In this document: piece by piece, positions 14,192-21,250 of the stretch
Layout: each line of letters opens with the position of its first letter
Position numbering within the stretch: position 1 is the stretch's first letter
Virus record (IMG/VR): IMGVR_UViG_3300031623_000058
Coordinates: 1 to 22,155 of that record
Reading direction: 5' to 3' (one strand)
DNA length: 22,155 nucleotides
DNA from: a virus
Position numbers and translations under genes: made by a program
The notes under the pieces: model-generated
Database searches by the model: none
What the model was told of the DNA's origin: nothing
The model's input: only the letters and a program-made list of their open reading frames with translations

Positions 14192-15169
14192 TTAGTTGGT
14201 TTGACGTGAGCGGATCATTTTTAAAATGTCTTCCGCTTTATTATTATCCGTTGCCGGTGCTACTTCTTCAGCAACTGCGTTAGTAGTAGCTGATGCTTCT
14301 ACTGCTGGAGTTACCGGAGTTGGAGTTACCGGAGTTGGACTTGGACTTGGAGTTGCGGCCTTAACAGGATCTCCTGTACGAGCCGACATTCCCGCTGGGC
14401 GGAAATAACTACCAAATTTTTCCATGTCATACGCTTCGCCATCTACAGATTTTTCAAACATCTCTTTGATAGCGGCAACTTCTACTTCGCCTGGTTTCTT
14501 AGGTAAGTAATCGTTTAACGTATACAAGCCATGATCTTCTACAGCTTTATACTCATCTTCATTTAATGGACGCTCTCTACGTGCCCAAGTTGAAGTTGAA
14601 TAGTCTGCATAACCACCTTTAGAAGTTTTAGAAATTCTAAAGTCTACACCTGCTGTATAGTCGGTTGGCATTTCTTGCATGTCAGGATCCATTAATGCAC
14701 CCTTTATGATTTGGAAAATTTGAGGTCCAATAATAAAACGTCTAATTGGATTTGTTGGAGTGGTATCCTCGCTAAGAGGGTTATCAGTTACAAAGCCCTG
14801 GAATACATATGAACGTTTCTTCCAATACTTACGTCCCATATCTTCTAGGTTTTTATCTTTGAACCAACCACGTACTTCTGAAAGTACAGGACAAGTTTCG
14901 CCATACATTTCCATACATGGAACTTGCACTTGTATAGGTCGCGAATCAGACTGATTCGAAACTCCTGCAAAAGGTAGTTTGATCATCAATCGTTCTTTCC
15001 AGAAAAAAGTATTATCTTCATCTCCGTCTGGTAAGAAACGAATCGTTGCCGACTCACCTTCTTTTAAATTCCAAAATGGGTAAATTGCGTTGTCGCCGCC
15101 GCCTGACCCGCCTGAAGAGCGAGTTTCTTGTTCTTTCAATTTTGCACGAATTTCTGCTAGTGTTGCCAT
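14192..15169 (-). CDS. 32: gp32-like single-stranded DNA-binding protein
   Basis: A 325-aa protein (T4 gp32 is 301 aa). The N-terminus has Lys/Arg-Ser-type residues and a Gly-Ser-rich linker (SSGGSGGGDN) preceding the OB-fold region with FWNLKEGESATIRFLPDG. The core contains VPCMEMYGETCPV, KYWKKRSYVFQGFV and FIIGPQIFQIIKG, recognisable gp32 elements. The tail has a Pro-Thr repeat (TPSPSPTPVTPTPVTP) and an acidic part for partner recruitment, ending KMIRSRQTN. It coats ssDNA and recruits the replication and recombination machinery. ATG 15169 has a textbook AAAGGAGG 8 nt upstream. Two tandem promoters lie upstream. Zn ligands as in T4 (His/Cys set) are only partly apparent: two Cys are 8 residues apart. 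Confidence 0.9.
   Translation of the reverse strand: MATLAEIRAKLKEQETRSSGGSGGGDNAIYPFWNLKEGESATIRFLPDGDEDNTFFWKERLMIKLPFAGVSNQSDSRPIQVQVPCMEMYGETCPVLSEVRGWFKDKNLEDMGRKYWKKRSYVFQGFVTDNPLSEDTTPTNPIRRFIIGPQIFQIIKGALMDPDMQEMPTDYTAGVDFRISKTSKGGYADYSTSTWARRERPLNEDEYKAVEDHGLYTLNDYLPKKPGEVEVAAIKEMFEKSVDGEAYDMEKFGSYFRPAGMSARTGDPVKAATPSPSPTPVTPTPVTPAVEASATTNAVAEEVAPATDNNKAEDILKMIRSRQTN
14310..14339 (-). repeat. Two 15-nt direct repeats encoding the gp32 Pro-Thr linker
   Basis: GTTACCGGAGTTGGA (plus strand) occurs at 14310-14324 and again at 14325-14339, followed by degenerate ggacttggacttgga units. On the coding strand these give the Pro-Thr-Val repeats of the gp32 linker. They are in-frame and likely expand by slippage without breaking the gene. 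Confidence 0.8.
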
Positions 15170-15231
15170 AATTATAGCCTCCTTTAAGTTGTGTTAAGCC
15201 TTCGTTGCTTGTGCCTTGTTAATAGTAGCAC

Positions 15232-15267
15232 ATGTTACATGATACTATCTTTTACTTAGTAAGTCAA
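15232..15267 (-). promoter_or_regulatory. gp32 proximal promoter (P1)
   Basis: Minus-strand TTGACT (15267-15262), 17-nt spacer, TATCAT (15244-15239), one mismatch from TATAAT. Predicted start near 15232 gives a leader of about 63 nt before gp32. It lies in the first duplicated unit and the weaker -10 suggests it is the lesser of the two promoters. Confidence 0.65.
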
Positions 15268-15301
15268 GTTCTTATTTGCCTTATTAATAATAGTAGCACA
15301 T

Positions 15302-15337
15302 GTTAAACATTATACTACGTTCTACTTAGTAAGTCAA
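15302..15337 (-). promoter_or_regulatory. gp32 distal promoter (P2), consensus -10
   Basis: Minus-strand TTGACT (15337-15332), 17-nt spacer, TAG-TATAAT (-10 at 15314-15309). Predicted start near 15302 gives a leader of about 133 nt containing all of P1. Sequence and spacing match the uvsW-operon promoter, including the TAG before the -10 box. Confidence 0.75.
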
Positions 15338-15363
15338 GTTCTTATTTGCCGAAAAAGTGGTTT

Positions 15364-17388
15364 TTACTGGGGTATACCAGCCAATTGTTTCACACGAGAC
15401 ATTTCGTCGTCTTGGTTATGAAACAATTTTGTAATCATCTTTTCTGCAAATGGTAAACTCTTCTCACCAAATTCTTTTTCTACGGAAGTTAAAACTGCCG
15501 TTTCGCCTTTTGGAAATTTGTTAGTAGTATAATCATAATAACTTTTGATTAGTTCTTCTAGTCTTTCCGATGGTTTTCTTTTGTCGCCTTTATCGTCTTT
15601 CCCGTCCTTGCCTTTTTGTTTTAACATCTTTTTAATTATTTCAGGATCAAAGTTTTGTCCCTTATCTGGATGTCCGAGTGGTGCCGCCTCTGCAGGTACT
15701 TCTGCAGGTACTTCTGCAGGTACTTCTGTATCTGCTGTATGATCTGCATCGTCTGGTCTACCTAATTGTATTTGGTCCATAACTTCTGGAGCCTTAGCTT
15801 CTATCCATTTCATTACAAGTGGTGTTACGTTAATGTCGGAGTCTTTTTGTCCAATTTTACGGAACATTTCTTGTAGTTTTGGATCATCAATAACTCCTGC
15901 TAAACTTGAAATAGCATTCGCACCATTAACACCTGCTGGAAAATGATCAGCTACTAATTCGTTAATTTTACTAATTGCTTGATTTTTAGTTTCTTCGTCG
16001 CCGTCTAATATTGAATTCTCAGCTTCACCAACAATATAAGAAATAGCTTTTTCATATGCTGATATTGGATCAAATGCTTGTGGATCCATTTCTTCGTCGG
16101 TACTATTACCTTGTACTTTATCATTAGCATCTTCAGATGCCCGTTGCATTATCTCTTCAAAGTCAGCTTCAAGTGGCCATGCCTTAGGTCCATCATCAAA
16201 ATCATGTGAATTTATTCTACCTGGATTGTTTTCGTCGTCTACATAACCTTTAACTGACTTAGGATCAACTGTTACAGTTTTTGATTCTGGATCAATTTGA
16301 GCTGTATAAGTTACTCCACCCGGAGATAGTTCTCCATCATCTCCAGTAAATTCCCACTCTACATCACCTTCAATTGTGTTTGAATTATCTTCTAACATCT
16401 CTTCTGGACCAAGTTCGTTAACTTTTTTAGAATCATTAATAAGTTTATAAACATAAGGAAATACGCTTTTTAATTCTTCATTAAATGATCTAATAGTTAA
16501 TTCATCAATCCAACTGTTACTAACATCTTCTGGAACATCTTCTAATACTTCTTGCTTATAATTATCAACAGCATTTTTATAATATGATTCACGTTGTAAT
16601 TTTAAAACTTCGTTCTTAACAGAAGTTAATCGTTCATTAACAACGTCAACATAACCCTTTAAGCCTTCTGCCATTACTGCACTACGATTCATATAAGTTT
16701 TAAATTGACGTAATTTAGAAAGTTCTTCGCTGAGTGAAACGATATGTTTTCCAAATTCATCATAAAGATTTCCACCTTCAGCAACGTGTCGGGCTAATGC
16801 TCTCGCACCGTTTAGGTGTCTAAATGGATATTTAAATCTTTCGCCATTATCGCTTTCAATATAAATGCTATGAACGTGTTGCGTTCTTGATCCAGCAATT
16901 TCTGGGTTAACTGCTTGTGTGTGTTTAAGTACTAAACGAGCCTTGTCGACATCTTCATAGCTTGTTCGACTCGTTCCGTACATTTTAGATTCACTCATTG
17001 TGTTGTCTCCGGAGCTATTTTTAGTTAGGTGTGCATAATCTCGCTTATCAAGATTTGACTTTGTAATATCACGGGTATCAAAATTCATCATATTTTTCTT
17101 AGAAAATATTCTTAATTCTTTTAGGAAATCGTACCAGCTAGTTTTAACAGTATCTGATTCATCAGTTATAAATGAATCATTGTAAGTTATTACTACCCCG
17201 TCTTCTTCATTAATAGTGATACTTACTTTACCTAGTATTCTTTCGCCTTCTTTAAAATCAAAGTCAAAGTAGCGAGCTGTTTTGGGATCGTCTGTAACGA
17301 TACCCTCTGCATCACCTATAGTAACTGATGGAAATCGGCCTCTAATCTTAGCAAATAAATTCTCTGATATTTTATCCATTGTGCTCAT
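15364..17388 (-). CDS. Unknown 674-aa late-type protein, possibly virion-associated
   Basis: A 674-aa protein with no recognised catalytic motif. Residues 1 to about 110 look folded (IRGRFPSVTIGD, FDFDFKEGERILGKVSI). The middle (about 180-310) is helix-rich with RHLNGARALARHVAEGG and a long charged KLRQFKTYMNRSAVMAEG region; a low-complexity Pro-Ala-Glu-Val stretch (PAEVPAEVPAEVPAE) precedes a Lys-rich KGKDGKDDKGDKRKP segment, and the protein ends MSRVKQLAGIPQ. It sits immediately after gp17 behind a late-promoter element at 17394-17401, which fits a structural or packaging role. Head protein, core protein and DNA-ejection protein are all possible; none is supported further. Confidence 0.8.
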   Translation of the reverse strand: MSTMDKISENLFAKIRGRFPSVTIGDAEGIVTDDPKTARYFDFDFKEGERILGKVSITINEEDGVVITYNDSFITDESDTVKTSWYDFLKELRIFSKKNMMNFDTRDITKSNLDKRDYAHLTKNSSGDNTMSESKMYGTSRTSYEDVDKARLVLKHTQAVNPEIAGSRTQHVHSIYIESDNGERFKYPFRHLNGARALARHVAEGGNLYDEFGKHIVSLSEELSKLRQFKTYMNRSAVMAEGLKGYVDVVNERLTSVKNEVLKLQRESYYKNAVDNYKQEVLEDVPEDVSNSWIDELTIRSFNEELKSVFPYVYKLINDSKKVNELGPEEMLEDNSNTIEGDVEWEFTGDDGELSPGGVTYTAQIDPESKTVTVDPKSVKGYVDDENNPGRINSHDFDDGPKAWPLEADFEEIMQRASEDANDKVQGNSTDEEMDPQAFDPISAYEKAISYIVGEAENSILDGDEETKNQAISKINELVADHFPAGVNGANAISSLAGVIDDPKLQEMFRKIGQKDSDINVTPLVMKWIEAKAPEVMDQIQLGRPDDADHTADTEVPAEVPAEVPAEAAPLGHPDKGQNFDPEIIKKMLKQKGKDGKDDKGDKRKPSERLEELIKSYYDYTTNKFPKGETAVLTSVEKEFGEKSLPFAEKMITKLFHNQDDEMSRVKQLAGIPQ
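15689..15724 (-). repeat. Three 12-nt tandem repeats encoding Val-Pro-Ala-Glu units
   Basis: Plus-strand TCTGCAGGTACT occurs three times back to back (15689-15700, 15701-15712, 15713-15724) with a partial fourth. Being a multiple of three, it encodes the Pro-Ala-Glu-Val repeats of the 674-aa protein and can vary in copy number without a frameshift. Confidence 0.85.
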
Positions 17389-17393
17389 GTTAT

Positions 17394-17401
17394 TATTTAT
17401 C
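17394..17401 (-). promoter_or_regulatory. Late promoter element (GATAAATA) of the 674-aa gene, leaderless
   Basis: Minus-strand GATAAATA (17401-17394) matches the NATAAATA late consensus known for T4-like cyanophages (T4: TATAAATA). It ends exactly 5 nt before ATG 17388; since T4 late elements span -13 to -6, transcription would begin at the A of the ATG. It overlaps the gp17 stop codon (TAA at 17399-17397). No Shine-Dalgarno is seen. Confidence 0.65.
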
Positions 17402-18989
17402 TGTATTGCGTCGTAACCATAATAGGCATTGGCGCTACAAAGTCCTCTGGTTGGTCGGAATCAGCTTGGTTAAATGTGTCATATACTCTCGGATCCCATG
17501 CTTTTAGTACAGTGATCATTCGCATTGTTAATATAGAAGCCATTACTAAGTCGTCAGTTTCGCCCGGTTTTGCTTTAAAGCTAGAACCAGCCGCAACAAA
17601 CCCTTTAAGTTCAGTAATTAAAGGTTTACTGTTTATTTTCATTCTATCGTTTTCGATCATAGTCTTAAGTTTAGCACATGCACTTATTTTTGATATATGT
17701 GTAGTATTAAATCCTTTACGGAACTTACGAACATGTCCTTTTTTCATCGGTTCACTAACAAACATTCCTGGTATATTCTCTTCACCGAAATCATTAATAA
17801 CAATAAGGGCGGCTTCGCCTATAGCATTATTTTCTACACTCCAGTAAATATTTTGTCCTGTTGTATTTCCAGTTTCTTGAAGATAAATGCAAATATCCTT
17901 CATAATTCTAATTTGTGCAGGGATCGGTGTTGTATTATGCCGCCACTCTGCAATTTGTATGTAAGTAGGTAATTCAATAACTTGAATTGCTGAGTAATCG
18001 CCACCAGTACCCATTGCAGGATCTAATGCTACTACATACGTTTTATCTCCTGATGGTTTTCCGTACCAACGAGTTTGACCCATATTAAGTACAGGATCTA
18101 CTCCCTCTAATGTAGACAATTTAATTGAATTAATTAATGTTTCATCATAAACTAAGAATTCACAACCGTACTCACGCCTAAATCTTTCTTCACCAATACG
18201 GCCCACTTCAACTTTTGCCCAATCCTCATCTCTATCTGGATGAGCATCCCATGGAGCAGTATATCCATGAAATCCATTAATTCCTATTGGGTTCTCGTTG
18301 CCATTATCGTCAAATTTATTTTGCGATTCTTTCCATATAATTGCAAATGTATCTTCGTCGGAGTTTGGTGTTGATGTAATAATTGCACGACCACCTGTTG
18401 CTAGTGTAGGTGACATTGAAGTCCAAAATTCATCAGCAATACTAGGATTAACAAATGCAAACTCATCACAGTATAGTAAAGATATAGACATACCTCTACC
18501 AGTATTACCTGTAGTAGTAGCACTTACTAATCTACTACCGTTTTCAAATTCCATTGACCCTTTATTATAATTTGTAACGCCTGCCCGAATAAAGTCTGGA
18601 CATAATTCATATCCGTAACGAACACGTTGCATAATTTCTTGGGCACCAGCAAATTTATGTGCGGCAATTAATATTGTTTGATCAGGATGGAACATAGCAT
18701 ACCATAAAAGATATGCAGAAGCACAAGTTGTTTTACCACTTTGACGCGGTAACATATTAACATTGAATCGATGATTATGGTAAGCACTTAATAGTTCTTC
18801 TTGATATTTAAAAGGTTTGAATAACATTTTACCTTCAACAGGATGTTGAATATACATGAAATTTTGTGCAAAGTGTAAATAACCTGTAACAGGATCCATA
18901 CAGGCTTTTAAGTGCTTTATTTCGGCTTCACCGAACTTTTCACGTAAGTGAGCTTTTTTAGTTAATACGCCGTCTAAACTTTTTACCAT
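17397..18989 (-). CDS. 17: Large terminase subunit (gp17-like ATPase-nuclease)
   Basis: 530 residues from ATG 18989 (T4 gp17 is 610 aa); an in-frame TTG at 19007 is disfavoured because it lies in the terminator. ATPase half: Walker A LPRQSGKT at about 80-87, Walker B LLYCDEF at about 171-177, and coupling motif TSTPN at about 205-209. Nuclease half (RNase H-like): VVALDPAMGTGGD with Asp near 323, SVENN with Glu near 386, and GETDDLV with Asp near 479, the expected catalytic triad. The protein packages DNA into the prohead and cuts concatemers with gp16. The TTG-to-ATG choice and the missing ribosome-binding site fit a leaderless late transcript from the element at 18995-19002. Confidence 0.96.
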   Translation of the reverse strand: MVKSLDGVLTKKAHLREKFGEAEIKHLKACMDPVTGYLHFAQNFMYIQHPVEGKMLFKPFKYQEELLSAYHNHRFNVNMLPRQSGKTTCASAYLLWYAMFHPDQTILIAAHKFAGAQEIMQRVRYGYELCPDFIRAGVTNYNKGSMEFENGSRLVSATTTGNTGRGMSISLLYCDEFAFVNPSIADEFWTSMSPTLATGGRAIITSTPNSDEDTFAIIWKESQNKFDDNGNENPIGINGFHGYTAPWDAHPDRDEDWAKVEVGRIGEERFRREYGCEFLVYDETLINSIKLSTLEGVDPVLNMGQTRWYGKPSGDKTYVVALDPAMGTGGDYSAIQVIELPTYIQIAEWRHNTTPIPAQIRIMKDICIYLQETGNTTGQNIYWSVENNAIGEAALIVINDFGEENIPGMFVSEPMKKGHVRKFRKGFNTTHISKISACAKLKTMIENDRMKINSKPLITELKGFVAAGSSFKAKPGETDDLVMASILTMRMITVLKAWDPRVYDTFNQADSDQPEDFVAPMPIMVTTQYR

Positions 18990-18994
18990 ACTAG

Positions 18995-19002
18995 TATTTA
19001 TT
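18995..19002 (-). promoter_or_regulatory. Late promoter element (AATAAATA) of gp17, leaderless
   Basis: Minus-strand AATAAATA (19002-18995) fits NATAAATA and ends 5 nt before ATG 18989, the same spacing as before the 674-aa gene. The predicted +1 is the A of the start codon. It directly abuts the terminator, so the module reads terminator, late promoter, start codon within about 43 nt. Confidence 0.65.
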
Positions 19003-19031
19003 GGCAAAAATAGGACCCGGAGGTCCTATTT
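19003..19031 (-). terminator. Rho-independent terminator before gp17
   Basis: On the minus strand a perfect 10-bp stem (AAATAGGACC / GGTCCTATTT) around a UCCG-type tetraloop (19031-19008) is followed by a T-run ending in TTTTTG. It would end transcripts from the upstream virion genes. A second, AT-only hairpin lies beside it around 19038-19064 (AATATTT, loop cctccc, AAATATT). Confidence 0.85.
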
Positions 19032-19068
19032 GAGTTTAAAATATTTGGGAGGAAATATTAAAATTAAT

Positions 19069-19422
19069 TTATGATATAACTACGGAAGTACCAGCCGCAA
19101 CATCTGAACCTGTAACATCAATATTGTTTGGTCCAACTGTTGTGCCTAATCTTCTAATACGTATTTGCATATCTGCCGCTGAAGAATTATTATCCATTAC
19201 TACATGAATAGTACCAGCCGCTGTATTAGTAACCATATACATTAATGGGCTTAATTCTTTCATAATGTATTCAGCCGCTTCTTCAACTGCATCATCTTCT
19301 GCTCTTAAATCTTGTGCAGTATTTGAAGCGTTCTGTATCGTTACTAAATATGCTTTTGCATTATGTCCGTAAAGTGTTCCTGCTGTAACACCTAGTCCGT
19401 TTGTTCTTGTAAAGCCTACCAT
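19069..19422 (-). CDS. Probable small virion structural protein
   Basis: A 117-aa protein starting MVGFTRTNGLGVTAGTLY, with YLVTIQNASNTAQDLRAEDDAVEEAAEYI and an ending GPNNIDVTGSDVAAGTSVVIS that suggests a beta-rich capsid-decorating or structural fold. I recall closely similar small proteins, often in several copies, in T4-like marine phages, annotated as virion structural. ATG 19422 overlaps the upstream stop as TAATG with GGGA upstream. It lies in the late gene cluster and is followed by a terminator, so it ends that transcript. Confidence 0.75.
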   Translation of the reverse strand: MVGFTRTNGLGVTAGTLYGHNAKAYLVTIQNASNTAQDLRAEDDAVEEAAEYIMKELSPLMYMVTNTAAGTIHVVMDNNSSAADMQIRIRRLGTTVGPNNIDVTGSDVAAGTSVVIS

Positions 19423-20165
19423 TATTTTTTCCCTTTTTTATCTTTGATGGCTTTTTTCATTGGTTCTTTTTTATCGCCATCTTTGTCCATATCAAGAAAG
19501 TCTGGTTTTGTTTTCTTTTCTTCTAACGCTTTCCAAAGTACTTCTTTAATTGAACCTTCTAAACGAGTTAGCTCAGCCCTAATTGCCATTGGATTATCAC
19601 CACCTGCTACTTTTGGATAAGATTTTTTAGGTCCGTTTAATCCGCCTGCTAAATCTTTAGTCATAAGTTTTGTATCACCATATTTTTCATCAGGTTCGTT
19701 AGCGTAGTCTTGTCCTTCTTCAGGACCGTCTGGGTCAGTTAATGAATCTCCAGCCGCCGCACCTACTAATGAACCTAAAGCTCCTCCACCTGTTGCGGCG
19801 CCTACTGCGGCTCCGCCAAGTGCGCCAACAATGCCTGAATCTACATCTTGGTCACATGGTGAATCGTCTTTACCTGGAATCCCAGGATCATCAGTGTGAG
19901 GTAATTTTAATAATTTAGGCTCACTATCCATATCTGGTTTATCAATTATACTTCTAAATTTTTCCATATCCATTCTTGGATTTGGATCGCTCATGTCTGA
20001 TGCTGGTGCCGCTTTATCTAGCCCTGCATTCTGCATCATTTTTAAAAGCATGCCAACGTCATCAGCTGTGTCGCCGTTCATCATAATATTCATTGATGCT
20101 TGTTCATTCAAATCATTAGCTTTATTTAAGCTATCAATTTTTTTATATATGTCATTCAATTTCAT
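19422..20165 (-). CDS. Virion-associated or assembly protein with a glycine-zipper segment
   Basis: A 247-aa protein, largely polar and probably disordered, with a clear glycine-zipper segment of small residues (GIVGALGGAAVGAATGGGALGS, about residues 111-132) that could insert in a membrane or pack as helices. The C-terminus has a Ca-binding-like motif PDFLDMDKDGDKKEPMKKA (DxDxDG type) and a Lys-rich tail (IKDKKGKK). A PDFLD-D-DGDK-EPMKKA motif recurs in marine T4-like structural or scaffold proteins as I recall them. The neighbours are virion genes, so a structural, scaffold or ejection role is inferred. The start sits directly after the previous stop. Confidence 0.7.
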   Translation of the reverse strand: MKLNDIYKKIDSLNKANDLNEQASMNIMMNGDTADDVGMLLKMMQNAGLDKAAPASDMSDPNPRMDMEKFRSIIDKPDMDSEPKLLKLPHTDDPGIPGKDDSPCDQDVDSGIVGALGGAAVGAATGGGALGSLVGAAAGDSLTDPDGPEEGQDYANEPDEKYGDTKLMTKDLAGGLNGPKKSYPKVAGGDNPMAIRAELTRLEGSIKEVLWKALEEKKTKPDFLDMDKDGDKKEPMKKAIKDKKGKK

Positions 20166-20738
20166 CTATTTGCTCCCTAGAGGACTGGTTGTTCCTGGTT
20201 CACCCATATCGTGTTTTTGTTCTTTATCACTCAAGCCATCTGGAACTTGTTTATTTTCACGTTCAGATCTAACTTTTTCAAGATCTTTTAACAAGGCCAT
20301 TACTCTACCGCCGCCAACTGTGACTTCTGGATTCGGAATAGCTGATTCCATTTCGGAACCTAAGTTAGCAGTATATACTTTATCATACTGTTCGCTATCT
20401 TGGTATTCTTCTTGTGGCTCACCTGCTCCCCTTACAATAACATAAGATTCTTGAATGCCGCAGGCTTGTGCAACATATTGTTGTAATACTTGCGGAGTAG
20501 TTGGGTAAGTTAGTTCAACGTCATAGTAGTGAACATGTGTATTTTGTAATTGTGGAAAATCTAAAGGTCGTTCGGTAATTGGTGTTCTCTTACCAGCTGA
20601 CATGTTTGAAACTTTAAACTTTTGTAATGCACTTTCTAGTGTATCAGCACAACCTTCTGGCAAATCGCCAGCTACACCGATTTTAAAGGTGTACGTTTTT
20701 TGTGCTTCATTTAAATGTTCGACAAATGTTTTACTCAT
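20166..20738 (-). CDS. Probable virion structural protein (190 aa)
   Basis: A 190-aa protein with KTYTFKIGVAGDLPEGCADTLESALQKFKVS in the N-terminal half and NTHVHYYDVELTYPTTPQVLQQYVAQACGI in the middle, a pattern I recall in T4-like marine phage structural proteins. The C-terminal third is charged and low-complexity (DLEKVRSERENKQVPDGLSDKEQ). ATG 20738 has an AAGGAAA ribosome-binding site, and a late element lies upstream, giving a leader of about 19 nt. Function is unproven. Confidence 0.7.
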   Translation of the reverse strand: MSKTFVEHLNEAQKTYTFKIGVAGDLPEGCADTLESALQKFKVSNMSAGKRTPITERPLDFPQLQNTHVHYYDVELTYPTTPQVLQQYVAQACGIQESYVIVRGAGEPQEEYQDSEQYDKVYTANLGSEMESAIPNPEVTVGGGRVMALLKDLEKVRSERENKQVPDGLSDKEQKHDMGEPGTTSPLGSK

Positions 20739-20761
20739 GACTTTGTTTCCTTGTTATACTG

Positions 20762-21250
20762 TTATTTATCCATGTGCTTGAGTTTTTCTAGCAGACTATT
20801 GCGATCTGTAACTACATACCCTTCGCCGTTTACTATATTAGCATCATCTATGTGACTTTCTTTATCCATTTTTTCTTTTTTAAGCTGTAATTCTACCATC
20901 TTTAGCTTTTTATCAAGTTTTGCATTCTTAGCGTCTAAGTTAGTTTTAAGCATTTGGCCTGCAACTTCAAACACACGCCCTGAATATCGTGCTTCAACGT
21001 TCATACCTAGATCCATTAAATCTTCGTATGCCTGCATAGACTTATCAGAAACTTCATTTAGTTCCTTATCAGCTAGTTCTCCTAGACCCTTTACCTGAGG
21101 TAAAGCCGCTGTAATTTTGTCAAATTCAGCTATTTCGCGAAATGTTTCTTTTTGTTCTCGCTTCGCTTCTAGTTTAGCTTTATTGTTATCTGCATCGATA
21201 ATTTCTCTTGATTCAGGTAAGTTTAAAAGCTCTTCTAACTTCTTAGTCAT
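20762..21250 (-). CDS. 16: Small terminase subunit (gp16-like)
   Basis: A 162-aa helical protein (T4 gp16 is 164 aa). The central part matches the family layout: FDKITAALPQVKGLGE, MQAYEDLMDLGMNVEARYSGRVFEVAGQML and the tail KNAKLDKKLKMVELQLKKEK, giving a helix-turn-helix core with a long coiled-coil. gp16 rings recognise the DNA for packaging and regulate gp17 ATPase and nuclease activity. ATG 21250 overlaps the iscU stop by 8 nt with AAGGAAAG upstream. gp17 is three genes downstream, fitting a packaging cluster. Confidence 0.85.
   Translation of the reverse strand: MTKKLEELLNLPESREIIDADNNKAKLEAKREQKETFREIAEFDKITAALPQVKGLGELADKELNEVSDKSMQAYEDLMDLGMNVEARYSGRVFEVAGQMLKTNLDAKNAKLDKKLKMVELQLKKEKMDKESHIDDANIVNGEGYVVTDRNSLLEKLKHMDK
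20763..20770 (-). promoter_or_regulatory. Late promoter element (GATAAATA) upstream of the 190-aa virion gene
   Basis: Minus-strand GATAAATA (20770-20763) overlaps the end and TAA stop of the gp16 gene. Predicted start is near 20757, leaving a leader of about 19 nt with AAGGAAA before ATG 20738. It matches the late consensus seen at gp17 and the 674-aa gene; because it coincides with Asp-Lys-stop codons, chance is possible. Confidence 0.5.

Larger units (their letters stand above)
15213..15347. repeat. Tandem duplication of the gp32 promoter region (65-nt and 70-nt units)
   Basis: Unit 1 (15213-15277) and unit 2 (15278-15347) are near-identical: both read gcctt[g/a]ttaat...agtagcacatgtta, a variable middle, then ttacttagtaagtcaagttcttattt (second copy ctacttag...). 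Each unit carries one complete promoter. A third gcc follows unit 2. The units differ by a few bases and small indels mainly around the -10 region. This is a noncoding tandem duplication, not a CRISPR repeat. Confidence 0.9.

Noticed and set aside
15213-15347. Spaced direct repeats that could suggest a CRISPR array
   Set aside because: Only two long units with no spacers between them; each unit holds a complete promoter, so this is a promoter duplication.
15348-15366. AAAAA-ccac-TTTTT near the end of the 674-aa gene as a terminator
   Set aside because: Five A-T pairs only; too weak to claim.
18990-19007. TTG start at 19007 for gp17
   Set aside because: It would sit in the terminator T-run and upstream of the late element, so ATG 18989 fits better.
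19993-20445. 150-codon plus-strand open frame
   Set aside because: It is antisense to two coupled virion genes and shows no recognisable motif.
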